Shown here piece by piece: positions 26,462 to 35,019 of a DNA stretch of 64,000 nucleotides. Location: contig JAZOOF010000010.1 in NCBI GenBank assembly GCA_045654885.1, positions 1-64,000 of the forward strand, read 5' to 3'. The notes under the pieces were generated by a model, which had not been told where the DNA came from, did not search any database, and was given only the letters and a program-made list of their open reading frames with translations. The position numbers and the translations under genes are program-made. Numbering within the stretch: the first letter of the stretch is position 1; every line of letters begins with the position of its first letter. The stretch is from HGM04593 sp045654885 (GTDB taxonomy: Bacteria; Bacteroidota; Bacteroidia; Bacteroidales; Bacteroidaceae).

Positions 26462-27853
26462 ATGACACCTAATCTCGATACAAAATGGAACAAATGTTTG
26501 GAGATCATCCGTAACAATGTCTCCGAAACAACCTTCAACACTTGGTTTGCGGACATCAAGCCGCTCAAGTTTGAGGGTAACACTCTTACCATACAGGTAA
26601 AGAGCAATTTTGTATATGAGTTTCTCGAGGGCAACTTTGTCGATTTGTTGCGTTCTACCTTGTTCAAGGTTATGGGCAACGGCACACAGCTCATGTACAG
26701 CGTACTCACCGACAAGGACAACAACCTCAGCATGGAGGTGGGTGCAAACGTCTATGCAAATACAAGTACAAGAACAGCCAATAGCGGGAACAATGCCCCT
26801 GTAGCAAACCAACAGGCCATACAGGAGTTGGACTCCATGCTCATAAACCGATACACATTCGACAACTTCGTAGAGGGTATCAGCAACCGCCTGTCACGCT
26901 CTGTTGCTGCCAGCGTTGCCGACAAGCCCGGCCGAGCATTCAACCCACTGTTCATACACGGCTCATCGGGTGTGGGAAAGACACACTTGATAAATGCCAT
27001 TGGTATAAAGATTAAGGAACTGCACCCCGAACTGCGCGTGCTCTACGTATCGGCACACCTGTTCCAGGTACAGTATACCGACTCTATACTCCAGAAAAAC
27101 TTCAATGATTTCATGAGATTCTATCAAAGCATTGATGTCCTTATCATTGATGATATTCAGGAGTTTGCGGGCCTTCAAAAGACCCAGAACGCTTTCTTCC
27201 ATATTTTCAACCACCTGCATCTGAACGGCAAGCAGCTGATTATGACATCGGACCGCTCACCGGCACAATTGCAGGGTATGGAAGAGCGTTTGCTTACACG
27301 ATTCAAGTGGGGCATGACAGCCGAAATTGAGAAGCCCGACTATGAATTGCGCAAGAATATCCTCAGAAGCAAGATACACAGGGATGGGCTGAAGTTCCCC
27401 GAAGAGGTAATTTCGTACATTGCCGACAATGTAAATGCAAGCATCCGCGACCTTGAGGGTATCGTAGTGTCAATTATGGCACATTCAACCATCAACAATG
27501 CCGACATCGACATTAACCTTGCGCGCAGAATCATCGGCGATTTCTCCGATTACGAGAAAAAGACAATCACCATAGACGACATCATAAAGACCGTTGCTGA
27601 CTACTATGGTATTGAACCCGGTGCCATAAACACCCGCTCACGCAAACGCGAGGTTGTACTTGTACGTCAGGTCGCAATGTACCTTGCAAAGAAGCACCTT
27701 GACATGTCGACATCAAAGATTGGCAAATACATTGGTGACCGCGACCACGCGACAGTGCTCCATGCCTGCAAGACCATCAGCAACCTTGCCGAGACAGACA
27801 AGCAGTTCCGCATAGAACTTGAGGAAATAGACAATTCACTCCTTAGCGCATAA
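26462..27853 (+). CDS. dnaA: chromosomal replication initiator DnaA
   Basis: 463 residues. Domain I (1-85, KCLEIIRNNVSETTFNTWF), a short low-complexity domain II (about 95-120), AAA+ domain III with Walker A HGSSGVGKTHLINAIG and Walker B DVLIIDDIQEFAG, and the DNA-binding domain IV with the signature IGDRDHATVLHACKTI. Binds DnaA boxes and melts oriC. Monocistronic by appearance, followed by a 42-bp palindrome. Confidence 0.97.
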   Translation: MTPNLDTKWNKCLEIIRNNVSETTFNTWFADIKPLKFEGNTLTIQVKSNFVYEFLEGNFVDLLRSTLFKVMGNGTQLMYSVLTDKDNNLSMEVGANVYANTSTRTANSGNNAPVANQQAIQELDSMLINRYTFDNFVEGISNRLSRSVAASVADKPGRAFNPLFIHGSSGVGKTHLINAIGIKIKELHPELRVLYVSAHLFQVQYTDSILQKNFNDFMRFYQSIDVLIIDDIQEFAGLQKTQNAFFHIFNHLHLNGKQLIMTSDRSPAQLQGMEERLLTRFKWGMTAEIEKPDYELRKNILRSKIHRDGLKFPEEVISYIADNVNASIRDLEGIVVSIMAHSTINNADIDINLARRIIGDFSDYEKKTITIDDIIKTVADYYGIEPGAINTRSRKREVVLVRQVAMYLAKKHLDMSTSKIGKYIGDRDHATVLHACKTISNLAETDKQFRIELEEIDNSLLSA

Positions 27854-27870
27854 TACTTCACAACATAACG

Positions 27871-27912
27871 GACAATAGTGGCTGCATCATGCATGATGCA
27901 GCCACTATTGTC
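27871..27912 (+). terminator. 42-bp perfect palindrome after dnaA
   Basis: Two 21-base arms (starting GACAATAGTGGC) meet with no spacer, so the whole segment is self-complementary, 17 bases after the dnaA stop; a short TTTAAT follows. Most simply a terminator, though loopless palindromes this long can also form cruciforms or bind dimeric proteins. Confidence 0.65.
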
Positions 27913-28098
27913 TTTAATAGAAAACACCGTGTTACTCCCGGCAAACAAAAATCGGCTTTCAAAATCAGATACCCGGTACAAGAATTTATATTTTAGAAAA
28001 CTTTTCACTCCTCTCAAAAATTTACATCATTGATATACAAATATTTAAAAATATTTTTGGAAAACTTTATGCAAAACAAGAAGTTGCAAAAGAAAATA

Positions 28099-28130
28099 TT
28101 TGGTAATTATGAAAATGATTTTTAAATTTG
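28099..28130 (+). promoter_or_regulatory. promoter of nrdJ
   Basis: TTTG (28099-28102), 20 bases, TAAATTTG (28123-28130): good Bacteroidota promoter. The start point would be about 28137, i.e. within the hairpin TTCCCC-TTTT-GGGGAA (28133-28148). Confidence 0.7.
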
Positions 28131-28132
28131 TG

Positions 28133-28148
28133 TTCCCCTTTTGGGGAA
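28133..28148 (+). promoter_or_regulatory. hairpin at the nrdJ transcription start
   Basis: Six-base stem TTCCCC / GGGGAA with a TTTT loop directly downstream of the -7 box. As DNA it could be a repressor site overlapping the start point; as RNA it would lie at the 5' end. Which, if either, is unknown. Confidence 0.4.
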
Positions 28149-28186
28149 ATATCGGAAAGCTATAACTAAACAAAATATACACTAAA

Positions 28187-30718
28187 GTGAAACAACAGAT
28201 ATACACACATGACGAGGCGTTCAAAGCGGCACTCGACTATTTCGGCGGCGACGAACTGGCCGCCAGAGTCTGGCTCAACAAATATGCTTTGAAAGACTCA
28301 TTCGGGAATATCTATGAAAAGTCGCCCGAAGATATGCACTGGCGAATAGCGAACGAAATCGCCAGAATAGAATCGAAGTACGAGAACCCCATGACGGCAC
28401 AGGAGGTCTTCGACCTGCTCGACAGGTTCAGATACGTGGTACCATCGGGCAGCCCTATGACCGGAATTGGCAACGATTTCCAGATAGCATCACTCTCAAA
28501 CTGCTTTGTCATCGGCATGGACGGCAAGGCCGACTCATACGGCGCAATCATACGCATAGACGAGGAGCAGGTGCAGCTGATGAAACGTCGCGGCGGCGTG
28601 GGACACGACCTCTCACACATTCGCCCCAAGGGTTCGCCGGTAAAGAACTCGGCACTCACCTCCACCGGACTTGTGCCATTCATGGAGCGCTATTCGAACT
28701 CCACCCGCGAGGTTGCCCAGGACGGACGACGCGGTGCATTGATGCTCAGCGTATCCATCAAGCACCCCGATGCCGAGGCTTTCATCGACGCAAAGATGAC
28801 CGAAGGCAAGGTAACCGGTGCAAACGTCTCGGTGAAGATTGACGACGACTTCATGCGGGCTGTCACCACCGCAACGCCATACCGCCAGCAGTACCCGATA
28901 AACAGTGACGAGCCACTCTACAGCAAGGATGTCGATGCGGCAAAGCTATGGGGAAAAATCATACATAACGCATGGAAATCGGCCGAACCCGGAGTGCTGT
29001 TCTGGGACACAATCAAAAGAGAGTCAATCCCCGACTGCTATGCCGACCTTGGTTTCGAGACCGTGTCGACAAACCCATGCGGCGAGATTCCGCTGTGCCC
29101 ATACGATTCGTGTCGTCTGATAGCAATAAACCTCTTCTCATACGTTGTAAACCCATTTACACCCGAGGCTTATTTTGACTATGAGCTCTTCAAGCAGCAC
29201 GCAGCAAAGACACAGCGCATAATGGACGACATCATTGACCTTGAGCTCGAGAAGATTGAGGCCATAATGGAGAAGATTGAGAGTGACCCGGAGAGCGACG
29301 AGGTAAAAGGTGCCGAGAAGAGACTTTGGGAGAAGATATACCGCAAGAGCAGTATGGGCCGCCGCACCGGTGTAGGTATAACAGCCGAAGGCGACATGCT
29401 TGCAGCCATGAGCCTGCGCTATGGAACAGAAGAGGCCACAGCCTTTGCCGAGGAGATTCACAAGACACTGGCCATTGCCGTCTATTCATCATCGGTAAAC
29501 CTCGCCAAAGAGCGTGGAGCGTTCGAGATTTACGACACCGCGCGCGAGGCTGCCAACCCATTCATCAACCGCCTGAGAGAGGCCTGCCCCGCCATGTACG
29601 AGGAGATGCAGAAGTATGGCCGCCGCAACATCGCCTGCCTGACAATTGCTCCCACCGGCACCGTGAGCATCATGACACAGACAACATCGGGTATCGAGCC
29701 GGTGTTCATGCCCGTATACAAGCGCCGCCGCAAGGTAAACCCCAACGACCCCGATGTACATGCCGACTTCACCGACGAGAACGGCGACACATTCGAGGAG
29801 TACATCGTCTACCACCACAAGTTCGTGGAGTGGATGGAAAAGAGCGGTATCGACACCACAAAGCGCTACTCACAGGTGGAGATTGACAACATAGTTGCAC
29901 GCTCGCCATACAACAAGGCAACATCCAACGACATCGACTGGGTGGCAAAAGTAGAGATGCAGGGACGCATACAGAAGTGGGTCGACCACTCCATCAGCGT
30001 AACAATCAACCTGCCCAACAATGTAGACGAGAAACTTGTAAACGAGCTCTACGTGACAGCATGGAAGTGCGGTTGCAAGGGATGCACGGTATATCGCGAC
30101 GGTTCGCGCGCCGGAGTGCTTGTCTCAACCGACAGCAAGAAGGAGAAGAAAGAGAGCGAGGAGATGAAACCATTCATCACCGAGGTGCGCCCAACAGTAC
30201 TTGAAGCCGACGTGGTACGTTTCCAGAACAACAAGGAGAAGTGGGTGGCATTCATAGGCCTGCTCAACGGCGAGCCATATGAAATCTTCACCGGCCAGCA
30301 GGACGACGAGGATGGCATTCCATTGCCAAAGAACGTAACCCACGGAATAATCATAAAGCACACCAACGAGGACGGCAGCAAGCGCTACGATTTCCAGTTC
30401 GAGAACAAGATAGGTTACAAGACCACCATCGAGGGACTCTCGGAGCGATTCAACCCCGAGTTCTGGAACTATGCCAAGCTAATCTCGGGAGTGCTGCGCT
30501 ACAAGATGCCTATTGAGCAGGTGATAAAACTCATCTCGTCGCTGCAGCTGGCATCGGACAACATCAACACCTGGAAGAACGGTGTAGAGCGCGCCCTCAA
30601 ACGCTACATAAAGGACGGAACATCAACCGCCGAGAAGTGTCCTAACTGCAAGCAGCAACTCATTTTTGAAGAGGGATGCCTGCACTGCCCCGGTTGCGGC
30701 TACTCGAAATGCGGATAA
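28187..30718 (+). CDS. nrdJ: adenosylcobalamin-dependent (class II) ribonucleoside-diphosphate reductase
   Basis: Class II RNR making deoxynucleotides with a B12-generated thiyl radical. 843 residues from a GTG start (an in-frame ATG appears only much later). Motifs: LSNCFVIGMDG (substrate-site Cys), MKRRGGVGHDLSHIRP, TNPCGEIPL (active-site Cys and Glu), MTQTTSGIEPVF, and a C-terminal zinc-ribbon-like CPNCKQQL...CPGCGYSKCG tail carrying the redox cysteines. No B12 riboswitch seen in the leader. Ends on a 16-bp hairpin, then folB. Confidence 0.95.
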   Translation: MKQQIYTHDEAFKAALDYFGGDELAARVWLNKYALKDSFGNIYEKSPEDMHWRIANEIARIESKYENPMTAQEVFDLLDRFRYVVPSGSPMTGIGNDFQIASLSNCFVIGMDGKADSYGAIIRIDEEQVQLMKRRGGVGHDLSHIRPKGSPVKNSALTSTGLVPFMERYSNSTREVAQDGRRGALMLSVSIKHPDAEAFIDAKMTEGKVTGANVSVKIDDDFMRAVTTATPYRQQYPINSDEPLYSKDVDAAKLWGKIIHNAWKSAEPGVLFWDTIKRESIPDCYADLGFETVSTNPCGEIPLCPYDSCRLIAINLFSYVVNPFTPEAYFDYELFKQHAAKTQRIMDDIIDLELEKIEAIMEKIESDPESDEVKGAEKRLWEKIYRKSSMGRRTGVGITAEGDMLAAMSLRYGTEEATAFAEEIHKTLAIAVYSSSVNLAKERGAFEIYDTAREAANPFINRLREACPAMYEEMQKYGRRNIACLTIAPTGTVSIMTQTTSGIEPVFMPVYKRRRKVNPNDPDVHADFTDENGDTFEEYIVYHHKFVEWMEKSGIDTTKRYSQVEIDNIVARSPYNKATSNDIDWVAKVEMQGRIQKWVDHSISVTINLPNNVDEKLVNELYVTAWKCGCKGCTVYRDGSRAGVLVSTDSKKEKKESEEMKPFITEVRPTVLEADVVRFQNNKEKWVAFIGLLNGEPYEIFTGQQDDEDGIPLPKNVTHGIIIKHTNEDGSKRYDFQFENKIGYKTTIEGLSERFNPEFWNYAKLISGVLRYKMPIEQVIKLISSLQLASDNINTWKNGVERALKRYIKDGTSTAEKCPNCKQQLIFEEGCLHCPGCGYSKCG

Positions 30719-30737
30719 GAAAAGTGAGATAAAAACA

Positions 30738-30771
30738 ACGATAAAGAGCCACACGTGGCTCTTTATCGTTA
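30738..30771 (+). terminator. terminator between nrdJ and folB
   Basis: Perfect 16-base stem (30738-30753 with 30756-30771, core AAGAGCCAC / GTGGCTCTT) and a two-base loop. No T run follows; only 12 bases remain to the folB start. Confidence 0.75.
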
Positions 30772-30783
30772 AAGCTTATATAT

Positions 30784-31152
30784 ATGCAAATAGAGAGATA
30801 CACCATAGAACTGCGCGATGTGCACCTGTTCGCACACCACGGTGTCATGCAACAGGAGCGCGAGATTGGCGCCTGGTTCACCATCGATATAAAACTTGAT
30901 ATAGACGATTGCAGTTGCTCGCAGAGCGACCTCATAGAGGGCACAGTGAGCTATGCCGATGTATACAGCATACTATGCAAGGAGATGGAGCAACCATCCA
31001 ACCTGTTGGAGCATGTCTGCAACAGAATTACCAAAAGAATTTATGAAAGTTTTCCACAGGTAACGGCAGTAAGCATTACCCTATGCAAGGATACCCCGCC
31101 AATGGGAGGCGACAGGTTGAAAGCCGCCGTAACCCTTGAAAGCAGAAGATAA
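30784..31152 (+). CDS. folB: dihydroneopterin aldolase
   Basis: FolB, cleaving 7,8-dihydroneopterin in folate synthesis. 122 residues; ELRDVHLFAHHGVMQQERE carries the conserved histidine/glutamate region, followed by VSYADVYSILCKEM and a C-terminal ITLCKDTPPMGG with the catalytic Lys. Convergent with rnc, only six bases between stops and no terminator visible. Confidence 0.94.
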   Translation: MQIERYTIELRDVHLFAHHGVMQQEREIGAWFTIDIKLDIDDCSCSQSDLIEGTVSYADVYSILCKEMEQPSNLLEHVCNRITKRIYESFPQVTAVSITLCKDTPPMGGDRLKAAVTLESRR

Positions 31153-31158
31153 ACAGTT

Positions 31159-31914
31159 TTACTTACGTATCTTGGCCAGAGCCTGACGGGCAGCCTTCTG
31201 CTGGCTCTCACGTTTTGAAAAGCCCTCACCGATACCGCATACCTCGCCATTCACAAGCACCTCGCTCACAAAGAACACACCCTCCTTGCGCAGCTCCTCC
31301 GAGACAATGCGGAATTCGACATCTATATGCTGTTTCTGCCCCCACTCTATGAGGCGGCTCTTGTAGTTCTTGTCGGCCTTCACAACCGACTCGATGTCCG
31401 TAATGCGGGCAAACACCCTGTCGAGCAGGAAGCGACGGCACTGCTTGTAACCCTTGTCGATATATATTGCTCCTACAAGCGCCTCAAGGGCATTGCCATA
31501 TATATAATTATTGTGTTGGTTGGCAACCCCACATGCATGCACATACTTGTCGAGCCCAATCTGTATTGCAAGCTCGTTCAGCCTCTCACGGCACACAAGA
31601 TTGCTGCGCGACTTTGTGAGAAACCCCTCACGCTCACGGCTGAAACTGGAGTAGAGATAGTCTGCAGTGACGGAACTCAGCACTGCATCGCCAAGGAACT
31701 CAAGGCGCTCGTTACAAGACAGTTTCTTGACTCCCGATGTAGAACTGTGCGTCATGGCCATCTCATAGAGCCTTATATCACCCGGCACATAACCCAGAAT
31801 GGAGTACAACAACAAATAAGACTCCCTGTCCTTTTTGGACAGGAGTCTTATCTTGTCAATGATTTTCTTGAATAATCTATCAGCCTTCAATTTTCTTAAA
31901 CGCAATGCTTGCAT
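31159..31914 (-). CDS. rnc: ribonuclease III
   Basis: RNase III cleaves double-stranded RNA in rRNA and mRNA processing. 251 residues from the ATG at 31914. Signature NERLEFLGDAVLSSV and the metal-site glutamate region GNALEALVGAIYIDKG lie in the nuclease domain (about 20-175); the dsRNA-binding domain (about 180-250) ends SKRESQQKAARQALAKI. This start lies 35 bases inside the 3' end of fabF; a TTG nearer the fabF stop is an alternative. Belongs to the acpP-fabF-rnc operon, a classic arrangement. Confidence 0.92.
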   Translation of the reverse strand: MQALRLRKLKADRLFKKIIDKIRLLSKKDRESYLLLYSILGYVPGDIRLYEMAMTHSSTSGVKKLSCNERLEFLGDAVLSSVTADYLYSSFSREREGFLTKSRSNLVCRERLNELAIQIGLDKYVHACGVANQHNNYIYGNALEALVGAIYIDKGYKQCRRFLLDRVFARITDIESVVKADKNYKSRLIEWGQKQHIDVEFRIVSEELRKEGVFFVSEVLVNGEVCGIGEGFSKRESQQKAARQALAKIRK

Positions 31915-33142
31915 TGTGGCCACCGAAACCGAAGGTGTTCGACAGGGCGACATTCACCTCCCTCTCCTGGGCCTTGTTAAAGGTAAAGTTCATACGATAG
32001 TCAATCTCCGGGTCCTCATCGCCTTCGGCATGGTTGATTGTTGGCGGTATTATATTGTGCTTGAGAGCAAGCACCGTCAGCACAGCCTCCAGGGCTCCCG
32101 CACCGCCAAGCAGATGGCCGGTCATGGACTTCGTTGAACTGATATTCAATTTATAGGCATGTTCACCAAAAAGCGTCTTTATTGCCTTGGCCTCGGCAAT
32201 ATCTCCGGCATGCGTCGATGTACCGTGCACATTGATATAATCCACGCTCTCAACGGGCAAGCCCGCCTCATCGAGCGCAGCCTTCATCACACGGCATGCG
32301 CCTTCTCCCTCGGGATGTGGAGCCGTTATGTGATATGCATCGGCAGTAAGACCGGTACCCACAATCTCGGCATAGATTTTTGCACCACGGGCCACAGCGT
32401 GCTCATACTCCTCAAGCACAAGCGAAGCGGCACCCTCGGCAATAACAAAGCCGTCGCGGCTCTTGCTGAATGGACGGGACGCACCCTTTGGGTCATCGTT
32501 ACGAACAGAGAGGGCATGCATGGCATTGAACGCACCCACACCTGTACTACAGATGGCAGCCTCGGCACCGCCCGAAATTATAACATCGGCACGTCCGAGA
32601 CGAATCTGGTCATAGGCATCAATGATGGCATTGGATGAAGATGCACATGCCGATGTCGTCACATAGTTAGGACCTTTCAATCCATAACGTATTGATATGA
32701 GACCCGTCGTCATGTCCGATATCATCTTTGTTATCGTAAAGGGCGAGAAGCGCGGACCGTTCTCCTGGTTCTGTACAAAACTGCGTACCTCGTCCTCAAG
32801 TGCAGTCAACCCACCGATACCTTCACCGAATATAACGCCAACTCTGTTGCAGTCAATCTTTTCAAAATCCAGCCCGCTGTCATTTATGGCCTCCACCGCA
32901 GCAGCCACGCCATAATGCGTGTCGGCATCAACCTTGCGTATTTCGCGACGGTCTATTGTAGCTGTAGGGTCGAAATCCTTGACTTCACAGGCAAACTGAG
33001 TCTTGAAAAGGTATGCATCAAAATGAGTAATAGGTCCTGCACCACTCACACCATTTTTGGCATTTTCCCACATTGTGGGAACATCATTGCCAATTGGCGA
33101 AACGGCACCAAGACCTGTTACAACAACTCTTCTAAGCTTCAT
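31880..33142 (-). CDS. fabF: beta-ketoacyl-ACP synthase II
   Basis: FabF, the elongating condensing enzyme of fatty acid synthesis. 420 residues. Cys-His-His triad: TTSACASSSNAI, HGTSTHAGD and MTGHLLGGAGALE; the C-terminal glycine-rich SNTFGFGGHNAS is present. 38 bases downstream of acpP, its substrate carrier; overlaps rnc. Confidence 0.97.
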   Translation of the reverse strand: MKLRRVVVTGLGAVSPIGNDVPTMWENAKNGVSGAGPITHFDAYLFKTQFACEVKDFDPTATIDRREIRKVDADTHYGVAAAVEAINDSGLDFEKIDCNRVGVIFGEGIGGLTALEDEVRSFVQNQENGPRFSPFTITKMISDMTTGLISIRYGLKGPNYVTTSACASSSNAIIDAYDQIRLGRADVIISGGAEAAICSTGVGAFNAMHALSVRNDDPKGASRPFSKSRDGFVIAEGAASLVLEEYEHAVARGAKIYAEIVGTGLTADAYHITAPHPEGEGACRVMKAALDEAGLPVESVDYINVHGTSTHAGDIAEAKAIKTLFGEHAYKLNISSTKSMTGHLLGGAGALEAVLTVLALKHNIIPPTINHAEGDEDPEIDYRMNFTFNKAQEREVNVALSNTFGFGGHNASIAFKKIEG

Positions 33143-33180
33143 ACAGAATAGTTAGAGTATAGTATGGAGGGGGTGAGAAA

Positions 33181-33423
33181 TTATTTCTCAGCCACCATCT
33201 CCTCTACGAACTTGACAGCATCACCTACTGTCGCAATCTTCTCAGCTGCATCCTCTGGGATTGAGATACCGAACTCGTCCTCAATTTCCATAATCAGCTC
33301 TACTCTATCCAATGAGTCAGCGCTCAAGTCGTTTGTAAAGTTAGCCTCTGAAGTAACCATAGACTCTGATACACCGAACTTCTCAATGATAATAGCTTTT
33401 ACTCTTGATTCAATTTCTGACAT
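33181..33423 (-). CDS. acpP: acyl carrier protein
   Basis: 80 residues from the ATG at 33423 (a longer frame upstream covers promoter DNA and is rejected). The phosphopantetheine serine is in LSADSLDRVELIM; the protein is acidic as expected. Carries acyl chains for FabF, encoded next. Excellent promoter 38 bases upstream. Confidence 0.97.
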   Translation of the reverse strand: MSEIESRVKAIIIEKFGVSESMVTSEANFTNDLSADSLDRVELIMEIEDEFGISIPEDAAEKIATVGDAVKFVEEMVAEK

Positions 33424-33460
33424 AACTGTAAAATTTAAAGATTCATAAACTATCTTTGGC

Positions 33461-33492
33461 GCAAAAGTAAGATAAAAATTAAGAACTACAAA
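33461..33492 (-). promoter_or_regulatory. promoter of acpP-fabF-rnc
   Basis: On the minus strand TTTG (33492-33489), 19 bases, TACTTTTGC (33469-33461), a full match to the Bacteroidota housekeeping promoter. Confidence 0.8.
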
Positions 33493-33555
33493 AAAAATCG
33501 AGAAAAAACGCAAAGCCACTGCACAAAACAGTATAAAATGTGCAAAAATCGGGTC

Positions 33556-34611
33556 TTAATCTACATTTTTCAGGATTTCAATGGTAAATGCCGACGGTTC
33601 ACGCCTTAGTTTATAGTTATTACGCAAGCTCTCGAAATCGCCCGGAGCACTTTTCAACGTAGCCGTATCCTCAAGCGGCGAATATATCGAGAGGAGAGCC
33701 TCACTTTCAGCAGCCGCCTTTACATGATGGTGCTGCGGCGGAGCAAGCTGCAGGGCAGGAACCTCACCCGTATAACCGGTGTGGCGCATAAACTCGCGCA
33801 GCACAATCAATGTCGCGTTCATCTTGCCCTCGGCCGAATAGCCTGCGATATGCGGTGTCGCAATATATGCCCTCTCCAGCAACGGCAAACTTATTTCGGG
33901 CTCATTCTCCCACACATCTATCGCCACACTGCCCACCTTGCCTGCATCAAGAGCTGCCAACAGGGCGCCATTGTCCACCACCGCACCGCGCGACGCATTG
34001 ATAAGAAGCCTGCACCTGTTTAAATTGTCGAAGAAATGTGAATCGGCAAGATGATAGCTCCTGTACTTGCCGTCCATGTTCAGGGTCGGATGGAATGTTA
34101 TTATATCACACTCCTTTGCCACCTGGTCAAGCGGCATAAGCCCCGTATGCCCGGCATCGGCCTTCGGCGGGTCATTGGCAAGCACTCTCATGCCCACACC
34201 CGTGGCCCATGCTGCCACGCGCGAGCCAATCTCGCCAATGCCGACAACACCAAGTGTAAGCCCCGCAATGTCGCAACCGTTATCGCGCGCCCATGAGTAG
34301 ATTACCGACTGCACATACTGCAGCACAGCCCCGGCATTGCACCCTGCCGCGTTTGTCCAATAAATTCCATTTGCGTTGCAATACCCGGCATCTATATGGT
34401 CATAACCTATTGTGGCCGTACCTATGAATTTTACAGCCGTGCCTGCCAGCAGCGACGCATCGCACCTCGTACGCGTACGCACAAAAAGAGCCTGTGCATC
34501 CTCAAGGTCACCACGGCATATGGCACTTCCCGGCAATGCCACCACTTCGACACCCATCGCCACCAAGGCATCATGCAGATAGGGAATTTTCTCGTCAATA
34601 ACAGCTTTCAT
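33556..34611 (-). CDS. pdxB: 4-phosphoerythronate dehydrogenase
   Basis: PdxB, second step of the DXP-dependent pyridoxal phosphate pathway. 351 residues of the D-2-hydroxyacid dehydrogenase fold: VVGIGEIGSRVAAWA (NAD loop), INASRGAVVDNGALL (catalytic Arg), WENEPEISLPLL (Glu) and ATPHIAGYSAEGK (His). The extra C-terminal domain typical of PdxB is present. Its promoter -7 box lies at the edge of repeat cluster B. Confidence 0.92.
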   Translation of the reverse strand: MKAVIDEKIPYLHDALVAMGVEVVALPGSAICRGDLEDAQALFVRTRTRCDASLLAGTAVKFIGTATIGYDHIDAGYCNANGIYWTNAAGCNAGAVLQYVQSVIYSWARDNGCDIAGLTLGVVGIGEIGSRVAAWATGVGMRVLANDPPKADAGHTGLMPLDQVAKECDIITFHPTLNMDGKYRSYHLADSHFFDNLNRCRLLINASRGAVVDNGALLAALDAGKVGSVAIDVWENEPEISLPLLERAYIATPHIAGYSAEGKMNATLIVLREFMRHTGYTGEVPALQLAPPQHHHVKAAAESEALLSIYSPLEDTATLKSAPGDFESLRNNYKLRREPSAFTIEILKNVD

Positions 34612-34644
34612 ACATCAATAGCAAGCAAGATATTATTTTTCTTA

Positions 34645-34652
34645 CAAATATA
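34645..34652 (-). promoter_or_regulatory. promoter -7 box of pdxB
   Basis: Minus-strand TATATTTG (TAnnTTTG), leader of about 27 bases. As with the ftsB-like gene, the box is at the first boundary of the repeat array. Confidence 0.55.
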
Positions 34653-34879
34653 CGAACAAACGAGCGAGAAATATCAAGCTTGCTTGAATATTTATTACAG
34701 CGAGTGAAGAATATATTGGAGATTCATCTCAAATATACGAACAAACGAGCGAGAAATATCAAGCTTGCTTGAATATTTATTACAGCGAGTGAAGAATATA
34801 TTGGAGATTCATCTCAAATATAACAACAAACGGGCGAGATACGCAAAGTTTACTTTAGCGTATTTCAAAGCGAGTGCAG
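34645..34879 (+). repeat. tandem bulged-hairpin repeat array (cluster B, three copies)
   Basis: Copies at 34657-34709, 34742-34794 and 34827-34879. The first two belong to an exact 85-base tandem duplication (34646-34730 and 34731-34815). Arms are AATATCAAGC / GCTTGAATATT in copies 1-2 and ATACGCAAAG / CTTTAGCGTAT around TTTA in copy 3, always with one extra A on the 3' arm. The linking hairpin is TATATT-G-GAGAT / ATCTC-A-AATATA. Confidence 0.88.
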
Positions 34880-34913
34880 TTTATAACAAGTTAAAACGAG
34901 TTTTCGGACAAAG

Positions 34914-34946
34914 TTTGGCAGATATGATTAAAATCGTTAGCTTTGC
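34914..34946 (+). promoter_or_regulatory. promoter of DUF4254-GT9-methyltransferase operon
   Basis: TTTG (34914-34917), 20 bases, TAGCTTTGC (34938-34946); start point near 34953 and a leader of about 67 bases. Confidence 0.75.
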
Positions 34947-35019
34947 ACATTATATAAAACATATAATGCCATCTGCTGTTTTACACAGAGAAGGCACCAA
35001 TAAACCCAGAAGCAGGCTT

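Larger units (their letters stand above)
27854..28186. other. intergenic region dnaA/nrdJ
   Basis: 333 bases containing the 42-bp palindrome at 27871-27912, an AT-rich unstructured stretch, the nrdJ promoter and a leader hairpin. No cobalamin riboswitch motif was recognised. Confidence 0.7.
34612..35019. other. intergenic region pdxB/DUF4254
   Basis: 408 bases holding two divergent promoters with a three-copy repeat array between them. An open frame can be read through the array into the DUF4254 gene from 34765, but it translates repeat sequence and does not match the family N-terminus. Confidence 0.75.

Noticed and set aside
27854..28186. Cobalamin riboswitch upstream of nrdJ
   Set aside because: No B12-box-like conserved core or long leader; the predicted leader is only about 50 bases.
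31046..31054. DnaA-box-like TTTTCCACA in folB
   Set aside because: Single occurrence within a coding region, one mismatch from consensus.
34765..35019. N-terminal extension of the DUF4254 gene through repeat cluster B
   Set aside because: Translates repeat DNA, precedes the promoter at 34914-34946 and does not match the family start.
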